Assembly (NCBI GenBank): GCA_911728455.2
Contig: OU452226.1
Span: 17,191,938 to 17,255,937 of the forward strand
Direction of reading: 5' to 3'
Source of the DNA: Marthasterias glacialis
Taxonomy: Eukaryota; Echinodermata; Asteroidea; Forcipulatida; Asteriidae
DNA length: 64,000 nt
How positions within the stretch are numbered: the stretch's first letter is position 1; every line of letters begins with the position of its first letter. The notes beneath the pieces were generated by a model. That model ran no database searches and was not told the origin of the DNA. It saw only the letters and a program-made list of their open reading frames with translations. A program made the translations under genes and the position numbers. Shown in pieces: positions 43,101 through 54,771 of the stretch.

Positions 43101-44399
43101 TATTCCCTCTTGACATGGTAGAGCAAAAACGACTTTGAAATTTTAGTCCAAAACTCCAATTTTTTTTAGGGGGGTACTGTAAAATTTGTGCTTTTTGACC
43201 CTAAAACTTTCAGCCCCAAAACTTGTGGATGTTTCCCGAACTAACGCTCATCCGGACTTGCAAATTAGAGCACTGGTACTGGGGGATATTCCCTCTTGAC
43301 ATGGTAGAGCAAAAACGACATTGACATTTTGGTCCAAAACTCCAATATTTTTTAGAGGGGTACTAAAAAATATGTGCTTTTTGACCCTAAAACTTTCAGC
43401 CCCAAGACTTGTGGATGTTTCCCGAAATAACGCTTATCCGGATTTGCAAATTAGAGCACTGGTACTGGGGGATATTCCCTCTTGACATGGTAGAGCAAAA
43501 ACGACTTTGAAATTTTAGTCCAAAACTCCCATTTTTTTTAGGGGGGTACTAAAAAATATGTGCTTTTTGACCCTAAAACTTTCAGCCCCAAAACTGGTGG
43601 ATGTTTCCCGAACTAACGCTCATCCGGACTTGCAAATTAGAGCACTCGTACTGGGGGATATTCCCTCTTGACATGGTAGAGCAAAAACGACATTGACATT
43701 TTGGTCGAAAACTCCAATTTTGTTTAGAGGGGTAGGAAAAAATATGTGCTTTTTGACCCTAAAACTTTCCGCCTAAAAATGGTGGATATTTCCCGAACTA
43801 ACGCTTATCCGGACTTGCAAATTAGAGAACTGGTACTAGGGGATATTCCCTCTTGACATGGTAGAGCAAAAACGACATTGACATTTTGGTCCAAAATCCA
43901 ATTTTTTTTAGGGGGGTACTAAAAAATATGTGCTTTTTGACCCTAAAACTTTCAGCCCCAAAACTTGGGGATGTTTCCCGAACTAACGCTCATCCGGACT
44001 TGCAAATTAGAGCACTCGTACTGGGGGATATTCCCTCTTGACATGGTAGAGCAAAAACGACATTGACATTTTGGTCCAAAACTCCAATATTTTTTAGAGG
44101 GGTACTAAAAAATATGTGCTTTTTGACCCTAAAACTTTCAGCCCCAAGACTTGTGGATGTTTCCCGAAATAACGCTTATCCGGATTTGCAAATTAGAGCA
44201 CTGGTACTGGGGGATATCCCTCTTGACATGGTAGAGCAAAAACGACTTTGAAATTTTAGTCCAAAACTCCCATTTTTTTTTAGGGGGGTACTAAAAAATG
44301 TGCTTTTTGACCCTAAAACTTTCAGCCCCAAAACGGGTGGATGTTTCCCGAACAAACGCTTATCCGGACTTGCAAAATAGAGCACTGGTACTAGGGGAT

Positions 44400-47300
44400 A
44401 TTCCCTCTTGAAATGGTAGGGCAAAAACGACTTTGACATTTTAGTCCAAAACTCAAATTTTTTTTAGGGGGGTACTAAAAAACTACGTGCTTTTTGACCC
44501 TAAAACTTTCAGCCCCAAAACTGGTGGATGTTTCCCGAACTAACGCTCATCCGGACTTGCAAATTAGAGCACTGGTACTGGGGGATATTCCCTCTTGACA
44601 TGGTAGAGCAAAAACGACTTTGAAATTTTAGTCCAAAACTCCCATTTTTTTTAGGGGGGTACTGAAAAATTTGTGGTTTTTGACCCTAAAACTTTCAGCC
44701 TAAAAATGGTGGATATTTACCGAACTAACGCTTATCCGGACTTGCAAATTAGAGCACTGGTACTACGGGATATTCCCGCTTGACATGGTAGAGCAAAAAC
44801 GACTTTGAAATTTTAGTCCAAAACTCCCATTTTTTTTAGGGGGGTACTGTAAAATTTGTGCTTTTTGACCCTAAAACTTTCAGCCCCAAAACTGGTGGAT
44901 GTTTCCCGAACTAACGCTCATCCGGACTTGCAAATTAGAGCACTGGTACTGGGGGATATTCCCTCTTGACATGGTAGAGCAAAAATGACTTTGAAATTTT
45001 AGTCCAAAACTCCCATTTTTTTTAGGGGGGTACTGTAAAATTTGTGCTTTTTGACCCTAAAACTTTCAGCCCCAAAACTGGTGGATGTTTCCCGAACTAA
45101 CGCTCATCCGGATTTGCAAATTAGAGCACAGGTACTGGGGGATATTCCCTCTTGAAATAATAGAGCAAAACCGACTTTGAAATTTTAGTCCAAACCTCGA
45201 ATTTTTTTAGGGGGTACTGTAAAATTTGTGCTTTTTGACCCTAAAACTTTCAGCCCCAAAACTGGTGGATGTTTCCCGAACTAACGCTCATCCGGACTTG
45301 CAAATTAGAGCACTCGTACTGGGGGATATTCCCTCTTGACATGGTAGAGCAAAAACGACATTGACATTTTGGTCGAAAACTCCAATTTTGTTTAGAGGGG
45401 TAGGAAAAAATATGTGCTTTTTGACCCTAAAACTTTCCGCCTAAAAATGGTGGATATTTCCCGAACTAACGCTTATCCGGACTTGCAAATTAGAGAACTG
45501 GTACTAGGGGATATTCCCTCTTGACATGGTAGAGCAAAAACGACTTTGAAATTTTAGTCCAAAACTCCAATTTTTTTTAGGGGGGTACTGTAAAATTTGT
45601 GCTTTTTGACCCTAAAACTTTCAGCCCCAAAACTTGTGGATGTTTCCCGAACTAACGCTCATCCGGACTTGCAAATTAGAGCACTCGTACTGGGGGATAT
45701 TCCCTCTTGACATGGTAGAGCAAAAACGACATTGACATTTTGGTCCAAAACTCCAATATTTTTTAGAGGGGTACTAAAAAATATGTGCTTTTTGACCCTA
45801 AAACTTTCAGCCCCAAGACTTGTGGATGTTTCCCGAAATAACGCTTATCCGGATTTGCAAATTAGAGCACTGGTACTGGGGGATATTCCCTCTTGACATG
45901 GTAGAGCAAAAACGACATTGACATTTTGGTCCAAAACTCCAATATTTTTTAGAGGGGTACTAAAAAATATGTGCTTTTTGACCCTAAAACTTTCAGCCCC
46001 AAGACTTGTGGATGTTTCCCGAAATAACGCTTATCCGGATTTGCAAATTAGAGCACTGGTACTGGGGGATATTCCCTCTTGACATGGTAGAGCAAAAACG
46101 ACTTTGAAATTTTAGTCCAAAACTCCCATTTTTTTTAGGGGGGTACTAAAAAATATGTGCTTTTTGACCCTAAAACTTTCAGCCCCAAAACGGGTGGATG
46201 TTTCCCGAACAAACGCTTATCCGGACTTGCAAAATAGAGCACTGGTACTAGGGGATATTCCCTCTTGAAATGGTAGGGCAAAAACGACTTTGACATTTTA
46301 GTCCAAAACTCAAATTTTTTTTAGGGGGGTACTAAAAAACTACGTGCTTTTTGACCCTAAAACTTTCAGCCCCAAAACTGGTGGATGTTTCCCGAACTAA
46401 CGCTCATCCGGAGTTGCAAATTAGAGCACTGGTACTGGGGGATATTCCCTCTTGACATGGTAGAGCAAAAACGACTTTGAAATTTTAGTCCAAAACTCCC
46501 ATTTTTTTTAGGGGGGTACTGAAAAATTTGTGGTTTTTGACCCTAAAACTTTCAGCCTAAAAATGGTGGATATTTACCGAACTAACGCTTATCCGGACTT
46601 GCAAATTAGAGCACTGGTACTACGGGATATTCCCGCTTGACATGGTAGAGCAAAAACGACTTTGAAATTTTAGTCCAAAACTCCAATTTTTTTTAGGGGG
46701 GTATTGTAAAATTTGTGCTTTTTGACCCTAAAACTTTCAGCCCCAAAACTGGTGGATGTTTCCCGAACTAACGCTCATCCGGACTTGCAAATTAGAGCAC
46801 TGGTACTGGGGGATATTCCCTCTTGACATGGTAGAGCAAAAACGACATTGACATTTTGGTCCAAAACTCCAATATTTTTTAGGGGGATACTAAAAAATAT
46901 GAGCTTTTTGACCCTAAAACTTTCAGCCCCAAAACTTGTGGATGTTTCCCGAACTAACGCTTATCCGGACTTGCAAATAAGAGCACTGGTACTGGGGGAT
47001 ATTCCCTCTTGACATGGTAGAGCAAAAACGGCTTTGAAATTTTAGTCCAAAACTCCCATTTTTTTTAGAGGGTTACTTAAAAATGTGTGTTTTTTGACCC
47101 TAAAACTTTCGGCCTTAAAACTTGTGGATGTTTCCCGAACTAATGCTCATCCGGACTTGCAAATTAGAGCACTGGTACTGGGGGATATTCCCTCTTGACA
47201 TGGTAGAGCAAAAACGGCTTTGAAATTTTAGTCCAAAACTCCCATTTTTTTTAGAGGGTTACTTAAAAATGTGTGTTTTTTGACCCTAAAACTTTCGGCC

Positions 47301-50300
47301 TTAAAACTTGTGGATGTTTCCCGAACTAATGCTCATCCGGACTTGCAAATAAGAGCACTGGTACTGGGGGATATTCCCTCTTGACATGGTAGAGCAAAAA
47401 CGACATTGACATTTTGGTCCAAAACTCCAATATTTTTTAGAGGGGTACTAAAAAATATGTGCTTTTTGACCCTAAAACTTTCAGCCCCAAGACTTGTGGA
47501 TGTTTCCCGAAATAACGCTTATCCGGATTTGCAAATTAGAGCACTGGTACTGGGGGATATTCCCTCTTGACATGGTAGAGCAAAAACGACTTTGAAATTT
47601 TAGTCCAAAACTCCCATTTTTTTTAGGGGGGTACTAAAAAATATGTGCTTTTTGACCCTAAAACTTTCAGCCCCAAAACGGGTGGATGTTTCCCGAACAA
47701 ACGCTTATCCGGACTTGCAAAATAGAGCACTGGTACTAGGGGATATTCCCTCTTGAAATGGTAGGGCAAAAACGACTTTGACATTTTAGTCCAAAACTCA
47801 AATTTTTTTTAGGGGGGTACTAAAAAACTACGTGCTTTTTGACCCTAAAACTTTCAGCCCCAAAACTGGTGGATGTTTCCCGAACTAACGCTCATCCGGA
47901 GTTGCAAATTAGAGCACTGGTACTGGGGGATATTCCCTCTTGACATGGTAGAGCAAAAACGACTTTGAAATTTTAGTCCAAAACTCCCATTTTTTTTAGG
48001 GGGGTACTGAAAAATTTGTGGTTTTTGACCCTAAAACTTTCAGCCTAAAAATGGTGGATATTTACCGAACTAACGCTTATCCGGACTTGCAAATTAGAGC
48101 ACTGGTACTACGGGATATTCCCGCTTGACATGGTAGAGCAAAAACGACTTTGAAATTTTAGTCCAAAACTCCCATTTTTTTTAGGGGGGTATTGTAAAAT
48201 TTGTGCTTTTTGACCCTAAAACTTTCAGCCCCAAAACTGGTGGATGTTTCCCGAACTAACGCTCATCCGGACTTGCAAATTAGAGCACTGGTACTGGGGG
48301 ATATTCCCTCTTGACATGGTAGAGCAAAAACGACATTGACATTTTGGTCCAAAACTCCAATATTTTTTAGGGGGATACTAAAAAATATGAGCTTTTTGAC
48401 CCTAAAACTTTCAGCCCCAAAACTTGTGGATGTTTCCCGAACTAACGCTTATCCGGACTTGCAAATAAGAGCACTGGTACTGGGGGATATTCCCTCTTGA
48501 CATGGTAGAGCAAAAACGGCTTTGAAATTTTAGTCCAAAACTCCCATTTTTTTTAGAGGGTTACTTAAAAATGTGTGTTTTTTGACCCTAAAACTTTCGG
48601 CCTTAAAACTTGTGGATGTTTCCCGAACTAATGCTCATCCGGACTTGCAAATTAGAGCACTGGTACTGGGGGATATTCCCTCTTGACATGGTAGAGCAAA
48701 AACGGCTTTGAAATTTTAGTCCAAAACTCCCATTTTTTTTAGAGGGTTACTTAAAAATGTGTGTTTTTTGACCCTAAAACTTTCGGCCTTAAAACTTGTG
48801 GATGTTTCCCGAACTAATGCTCATCCGGACTTGCAAATAAGAGCACTGGTACTGGGGGATATTCCCTCTTGACATGGTAGAGCAAAAACGACTTTGACAT
48901 TTTGGTCCAAAACTCTAATATTTTTTAGAGGGGTACTAAAAAATATGTGCTTTTTGACCCTAAAACTTTCAGCCCCAAAACTTGTGGATGTTTCCCGAAC
49001 TAACGCTTTTCCGGATTTGCAAATTAGAGCACTGGTACTGGGGGATATTCCCTCTTGACATGCTAGAGCAAAAACGACTTTGAAATTTTAGTCCAAAACT
49101 CCCATTTTTTTTAGAGGGGTACTGAAAAATGTGTGTTTTTTGACCCTAAAACTTTCGGCCTTAAAACTTCTGGATATTTCCCGAACCAATGCTCATCCGG
49201 ACTTGCAAATTAGAGCACTGGCACTGGGGGATATTCCCTCTTGACATGGTAGAGCAAAAACGACTTTGAAATTTTAGTCCAAAACTCCAATTTGTTTAGA
49301 GGGGTACGAAAAAATATGAGCTTTTTGACCCTAAAACTTTCAGCCTAAAAATGGTGGATATTTCCCGAACTAACGCTTATCTGGACTTGCAAATTAGAGC
49401 ACTGGTACTAGGGGATATTCCCTCTTGACATGGTAGAGCAAAAACGACATTGACATTTTTGTCCAAAATCCAATTTTTTTTAGGGGGGTACTAAAAAATA
49501 TGTGCTTTTTGACCCTAAAACTTTCAGCCCCAAAACTTGTGGATGTTTCCCGAACTAACGCTCATCCGGACTTGCAAATTAGAGCACTCGTACTGGGGGA
49601 TATTCCCTCTTGACATGGTAGAGCAAAAACGACATTGACATTTTGGTCCAAAACTCCAATTTTGTTTAGAGGGGTACGAAAAAATATGTGCTTTTTGACC
49701 CTAAAACTTTCAGCCTAAAAATGGTGGATATTTCCCGAACTAACGCTTATCTGGACTTGCAAATTAGAGCACTGGTACTAGGGGATATTCCCTCTTGACA
49801 TGGTAGAGCAAAAACGACATTGACATTTTGGTCCAAAATCCAATTTGTTTTAGGGGGGTACTAAAAAATATGTGCTTTTTGACCCTAAAACTTTCAGCCC
49901 AAAAACTTGTGGATGTTTCCCGAACTAACGCTCATCCGGACTTGCAAATTAGAGCACTCGTACTGGGGGATATTCCCTCTTGACATGGTAGAGCAAAAAC
50001 GACATTGACATTTTGGTCCAAAACTCCAATTTTGTTTAGAGGGGTACGAAAAAATATGTGCTTTTTGACCCTAAAACTTTCAGCCCCAAAACTTGTGGAT
50101 GTTTCCCGAACTAACGCTTATCCGGATTTGCAAATTAGAGCACTGGTACTGGGGGATATTCCCTCTTGACATGGTAGAGCAAAAACGACTTTGAAATTTT
50201 AGTCCAAAACTCCCATTTTTTTTAGGGGGGTACTGAAAAATTTGTGGTTTTTGACCCTAAAACTTTCAGCCTAAAAATGGTGGATATTTACCGAACTAAC

Positions 50301-50350
50301 GCTTATCCGGACTTGCAAATTAGAGCACTGGTACTACGGGATATTCCCGC
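44400..50350 (+). repeat. Higher-order repeat domain, 10- and 8-monomer units
   Basis: The variant TACGTGC (in CTAAAAAACTACGTGC) occurs at 44484, 46341 and 47829, giving spacings of 1,857 and 1,488 bp, or 10 and 8 monomers. Associated variants are GAAATGGTAGGGCAAAAACG, CTACGGGATATTCCCGCTTG and TTAGAGGGTTACTTAAAAATG. The block 46.85-48.35 kb repeats into 48.34-48.85 kb at the same 1,488-bp offset. Confidence 0.82.
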
Positions 50351-51639
50351 TTGACATGGTAGAGCAAAAACGACTTTGAAATTTTAGTCCAAAACTCGAA
50401 TTTTTTTAGGGGGTACTGTAAAATTTGTGCTTTTTGACCCTAAAACTTTCAGCCCCAAAACTGGTGGATGTTTCCCGAACTAACGCTCATCCGGACTTGC
50501 AAATTAGAGCACTGGTACTGGGGGATATTCCCTCTTGACATGGTAGAGCAAAAACGACATAGACATTTTGGTCCAAAACTCCAATTTTTTTTAGAGGGGT
50601 ACTAAAAAATATATGCTTTTTGACCCTAAAACTTTCAGCCCCAAAACTTGTGGATGTTTCCCGAACTAACGCTTATCCGGATTTGCAAATTAGAGCACTG
50701 GTACTGGGGGATATTCCCTCTTGACATGGTAGAGCAAAAACGACTTTGAAATTTTAGTCCAAAACTCCCATTTTTTTTAGGGGGGTACTGAAAAATTTGT
50801 GCTTTTTGACCCTAAAACTTTCAGCCTAAAAATGGTGGATATTTACCGAACTAACGCTTATCCGGACTTGCAAATTAGAGCACTGGTACTACGGGATATT
50901 CCCGCTTGACATGGTAGAGCAAAAACGACTTTGAAATTTTAGTCCAAAACTCGAATTTTTTTAGGGGGTACTGTAAAATTTGTGCTTTTTGACCCTAAAA
51001 CTTTCAGCCCCAAAACTGGTGGATGTTTCCCGAACTAACGCTCATCCGGACTTGCAAATTAGAGCACTGGTACTGGGGGATATTCCCTCTTGACATGGTA
51101 GAGCAAAAATGACTTTGAAATTTTAGTCCAAAACTCCCATTTTTTTTAGGGGGGTACTGTAAAATTTGTGCTTTTTGACCCTAAAACTTTCAGCCCCAAA
51201 ACTGGTGGATGTTTCCCGAACTAACGCTCATCCGGACTTGCAAATTAGAGCACTGGTACTGGGGGATATTCCCTCTTGACATGGTAGAGCAAAAACGACT
51301 TTGAAATTTTAGTCCAAAACTCCCATTTTTTTTAGGGGGGTTCTAAAAAATACATGCTTTTTGACCCTAAAATATTCAGCCCCAAAACTTGTGGATGTTT
51401 CCCGAACTAACGCTCATCCGGACTTGCAAATTAGAGCACTGGTACTGGGGGATATTCCCTCTTGACATGGTAGAGCAAAAATGACTTTGAAATTTTGGTC
51501 CAAAACTCCAATATTTTTTAGGGGGGTACTGTAAAATTTGTGCTTTTTGCCCCTAAAACTTTCAGCCCCAAAACTGGTGGATGTTTCCCGAACTAACGCT
51601 CATCCGGACTTGCAAATTAGAGCTCTGGTACTGGGGGAT

Positions 51640-52276
51640 ATTCCCTCTTGACATGGTAGAGCAAAAACGACTTTGAAATTTGGGTCCAAAACTCCAATTT
51701 TTTTTAGGGGGTACTGTAAAATTTGTGCTTTTTGACCCTAAAAGTTTCAGCCAAAAACTGGTGGATATTTTCTGAACTATCGCTCATCCGGACTTGCAAA
51801 TTAGAGCACTGGTACTGGGGGATATTATCTGTTGACATGGTAGAGCAAAAACGACTTGGACATTTTGGTCCAAAACTCAAATTTTTTTAGGGGGGTAAAG
51901 TAAAATTTGTACTTTCTGACCCTAACAGTTTCAGCCGAAAACTGGTTGATATTTCCCAAACTAACGCTCATCCGGATTTGCAAATTAGAGCACTGGTACT
52001 GGGGTATATTCCCTCTGGACATGGTAGAGCAAAAACGACTTTAAAATTTGGGTCCAAAACTCTTACTTTTTACTGGGTTATTGTAAAAGTTGTGTTTTTT
52101 GAGCCTAAAAGTTTTAGCCGAAAAAAGGTGGATATTTCCCGAACTAACGCTTATCCGGACTTGCAAATTAGAGCACTGGTACTGGGGGATATTCCCTCTT
52201 GACTGGGTAGAGCGAAAACGACTTTGAATTTTTGGTTCAAAACTGAAATTTGTTTTGGGGGGGGGGGGGGGGGGGG
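51640..52276 (+). repeat. Degenerate right edge of the satellite array, ending in a G20 run
   Basis: The last three or four monomers drift strongly from consensus: TATTATCTGTTGACATGG near 51,826, GGGTAAAGTAAAATTTGTAC near 51,893 and TTTTTACTGGGTTATTG near 52,067. The final copy breaks off where the monomer normally has T-run, A and G6; here the G-run is 20 long (52,257-52,276), followed by TAAGGGGCGGG and unrelated DNA. Decayed copies at an array edge are typical when homogenisation acts mainly in the interior. The G-run could form a quadruplex and is prone to sequencing error. Confidence 0.88.
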
Positions 52277-52339
52277 TAAGGGGCGGGTTATAGATAGTTT
52301 TTGTTTTTTAGCTCCTAACTCCAGAAATAAAGATTCTAC

Positions 52340-52468
52340 CTGCAGTTACATGTAGCTCCAGTAACCTTGCATCCAAAAATGATATTCTTCAACCTTGGAA
52401 CGACAAGGTAGCAGTAATGCTCCATATGCCCTTCAAATACATGTTCAATGGGAGTGTTGTACACAGAG
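52340..52468 (-). pseudogene. Exon-like copy A of an unidentified gene (minus strand), cut by the assembly gap
   Basis: Read on the minus strand, CAG at 52,471-52,469 is followed by 129 bp that stay open. They encode a peptide including NTPIEHVFEGHMEHYCYLVV and ending near FGCKVTGATCNC, and are followed by a GTAGAATC donor-like site. The length is a multiple of three with phase 2 at both ends. The same sequence exists in inverted orientation at 52,901-53,043. Upstream sequence on this strand is lost in the run of N, so it is unclear whether this exon belongs to a working gene. I do not recognise the protein family. Preserved splice boundaries and an open frame favour an exon over random sequence. 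Confidence 0.45.
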
Positions 52469-52471
52469 CTG

Positions 52472-52571
52472 NNNNNNNNNNNNNNNNNNNNNNNNNNNNN
52501 NNNNNNNNNNNNNNNNNNNNNNNNNNNNNNNNNNNNNNNNNNNNNNNNNNNNNNNNNNNNNNNNNNNNNNN
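52472..52571. other. Assembly gap of exactly 100 N
   Basis: One hundred consecutive N, the usual placeholder for a scaffold join of unknown length. Because the two sides carry inverted related copies, the order and orientation of the left part (with the satellite) relative to the right part rest on scaffolding evidence not visible here. Confidence 0.99.
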
Positions 52572-52900
52572 TTATTTGTAGCACCATTAGTGCTGGAGTT
52601 ATGGACCGGGAGGCTGCCAAATGTTTTTGGGCCAGTATTTTTATTTTAGTTGGAGTTCAGCATCCTCACTGGGCCATTGTTCACAAACACACACAGCCCT
52701 GTAAATATTATTTATAAGTTTTTGGGTTGCCTTCTTGTCTAGCCCCTGGTACCCTGTTTCTTTTAATTCACAACTTTTAAATCTGCATTGCCAGAGACCC
52801 TTTGAGTGGGGCTTTCCAACAGTGTCACATTTGTCCAGATCCTTGTAACATTCGGGAAGATATTGCCATTCTAAAATTCTTGTTTTTCCCTCCCTGACAG

Positions 52901-53043
52901 CTCTGTTGACAACAATCCCATTGAACATGTGTTTGAAGGGCATTTGGAGCATTACCACTTACTCCTCATTTTCAGGGTGAAGATGTCATTGGATTGTCAG
53001 AAATGTTGATGTTTGGCTGCAAGACTACTGAAGCTAACTGCTG
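52901..53043 (+). pseudogene. Exon-like copy B of the same unidentified gene, frame-disrupted
   Basis: A strong acceptor (pyrimidine-rich TTTTTCCCTCCCTGACAG, ending at 52,900) precedes 143 bp that end at a GTAAAACC donor. The first part encodes SVDNNPIEHVFEGHLEHYH, closely matching copy A. The frame then reaches a stop unless it shifts by one base near the GGG at 52,975-52,977, after which the reading continues with a segment containing MLMFGCKTTEANCW, again like copy A. The length is 14 bp more than copy A, so one missing base would make both exons multiples of three. Either this is a pseudo-exon or there is a one-base assembly error. An alternative acceptor, CTCATTTTCAG at 52,975, would give a shorter 68-bp open exon. 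Family not recognised. Confidence 0.45.
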
Positions 53044-53872
53044 GTAAAACCTTGTTTTTATTTAGACCCATTACTTCTTGAGTTGTGAGACTACCGGCTT
53101 GTTTTAACAGGTCAAATATTCATAAATTCCCCAGGCAGTTTATGCAGTGCCTTGGTTGAAAGTTGGTCACATAGCCATGTTTACCTGGTATTAAATGAAT
53201 GATAAATGCATAGCAAGGGTAGATTAAGACTGATCGGCTATTGCACATTCAGCACTAACAGCCAAACGTGCATTGGCATGCAAGCTTACATTGACCCTTC
53301 GCAAAATGTCACCTGAGAACAGGAAGTGAAATTATTAAAAAGCAGATAAGTTCAGTATTTGAGAAAATTAAATTGGCTGTTCCAACTGCTTACCGATCAA
53401 AAGGACCTGTTGTAAAATTACCTCAGGGTAGAAAATTCAAGGAAAGTTACCCTCCTGCCTGAGTGGGTCTGAGCTGCAGCACAGTTGGTGAACAAACTTC
53501 TTACATAAATTTTGAGAGAATGGGGAGCAAGTTGAGCACCTTGCTTCTGGCACAGTGAGATGCATAATTCTCTTTGGGACAGATTGTGATCAGAGAAATT
53601 AACCACCATTGTTTGAAACTCCTCATTTGTATACTTTGCTCATGATTTTGTGTTGGTGCAAGTCACACAGGTTGTACCCAGAAATGGCCATTCAAAGCAA
53701 GTCAACTTTATCTTAACTGAACAGTCAAGTCACTAGGTCAACAGTTCAAGTCACTGCAGAGTGGTAGATCCAAGTTCCAAGATTCCATGCAACCACTTTG
53801 ATATGACAATGTCAATATTTTCTAGTATTTGTAATAATCTATTTAGTGTTTGCTTGTTCTTTTTTTTCTAAG
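53044..53872 (+). other. Probable intron between copy B and a candidate terminal exon
   Basis: This 829-bp stretch begins with GTAAAACC and ends with a pyrimidine tract and CTAAG. It contains no convincing open frame. A 63-codon minus-strand frame at 53,418-53,609 shows no motif I recognise. Confidence 0.35.
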
Positions 53873-53915
53873 GGTATGCATTCAGACGTCTGCTGAGGAT
53901 CCTGAATGGAAATAA
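53873..53915 (+). CDS. Candidate terminal coding exon of the unidentified gene
   Basis: An acceptor (TTCTTTTTTTTCTAAG) is followed by 43 bp. Joined in the phase left by the donor at 53,043, these read through VCIQTSAEDPEWK to a TAA at 53,913-53,915. AATAAA poly(A) signals follow at 54,289 and 54,581. Splice signals, matching phase and a downstream poly(A) signal fit a gene 3' end, but the exon is short and the upstream exon carries a frame problem. No family is recognised. The call depends on transcript support. Confidence 0.3.
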
Positions 53916-54600
53916 TCCTCCCTGATAGCAGGCAGACCTAGTACCCTTTCTGACAGCACATCAGATGGAGTTGTACCACAGGAACTTCATATACATTGTA
54001 CATGTACATATGGAAGCCCAACAAGCACATTGAGCATCTACTACATTGCTGTAATGTCATAGTCTACAAGCTGCACATGAAAAGTGCTCTTTTACTGTCA
54101 GCAAAGTGACTTTTTTTAAAGACCCACATGGACAAGTTCAATGGACAAGTCTTTGAGGATACCTACTACTTTGAAATTAACCACAGAATGACATTTTTGT
54201 TAACGTTAGGGACATACATACTGCAATGTCACATCAATATGCACTTCATACAGGGATTATAACTTTCAGTCAAGAGTGGTACAGAGAAAATAAATCGTTT
54301 GGTAATGCTTTTGGAAGACATGAAAATGGAGAAAACTTTCCAAGAACAAGAACCAGCTAGAGAATTATAACTACTTTACAAAATGAATCACACAGGAAAG
54401 GTTGAAAATGAAGACAATCTTCATGTCATCTCTGTTAATACTGCAAGGCCAACAGTTTCTAAGATGAGAAGACCAGGAAGAGAATGTTTAAGTTGATGAT
54501 AAAAGAAAAATTTTCAGAATGCATTTTGGAAGCTTTGAAGGATTTATAATTAAATGTGTACAAAATACATTTGTGAAGGAAATAAAACCAAAATGGTTTC
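53916..54600 (+). other. Possible 3' UTR with two AATAAA signals
   Basis: Non-coding, AT-rich DNA after the candidate stop codon. AATAAA hexamers lie at 54,289-54,294 and 54,581-54,586. If the terminal exon is real, one of these is the likely cleavage signal; otherwise the stretch is plain intergenic DNA. Confidence 0.25.
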
Positions 54601-54771
54601 ACTGTGAAATGAATTATCAGTTTCATGACATTTGTTTTCCTAATAGGTTTTGACCAATCACTTAATTCAACAAAATAGATGGTTTGAAATATAACATGTG
54701 ACTTTTGATTTCAGATAATTATTATCATTTTGGTCAAACAAATGGTGCACAACCCTCTAAACTTACGGTAT

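Larger units (their letters stand above)
1..52256 (+). repeat. Satellite DNA array, ~185-186 bp monomer, ~280 head-to-tail copies
   Basis: The whole stretch is one tandem array. Successive copies of the landmark ATTCCCTCTTGACATGGTAG start at 181, 367, 552, 737, 922 and 1108, giving spacings of 185-186 bp, and this continues to the end of the array. In order, each monomer carries the landmark, a GAGCAAAAACG block, a T7-8 run followed by A and G6, TACTGTAAAA or TACTAAAAAATATG, CTTTTTGACCCTAAAAC, a CAGCCCCAAAAC block, GGTGGATGTTTCCCGAAC, a TCATCCGGACTTGC block and GCACTGGTACTGGGGGAT. Copies differ by a few percent at recurring sites, so local subfamilies exist. The array begins before base 1. 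The monomer length is in the usual range for nucleosome-sized satellites; a pericentromeric, centromeric or subtelomeric location is inference. I recognise no known satellite family. Similar blocks can be mis-sized by assemblers, so exact copy number is uncertain. Confidence 0.98.

Noticed and set aside
1-52256. CTTGACA in each monomer as a bacterial -35 promoter element
   Set aside because: The context is eukaryotic, there is no paired -10 element at proper spacing, and the match is simply part of the repeated monomer.
1-52256. CENP-B box in the monomer (near the complement of TTTCCCGAACTAACGCTC)
   Set aside because: Only the CGGG end of the box fits; the TTCG part and the central A do not line up at the required spacing.
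1-52256. Hammerhead ribozyme on the minus strand (GGATGAG ... GGGAAAC, with an ATGTC elsewhere in the monomer)
   Set aside because: The spacing resembles the hammerhead core, but the invariant U of CUGAUGA is G here, stem II is at most two pairs, and the arms needed for stems I and III do not pair properly. A covariance-model search scoring well would reverse this.
1-52256. CRISPR array
   Set aside because: Repeats are directly adjacent with no unique spacers of constant length; monomers are whole-unit copies in a eukaryotic setting.
52395-52717. Open frames crossing the N run
   Set aside because: They are open only because N does not code a stop; their flanks do not support one continuous reading frame.
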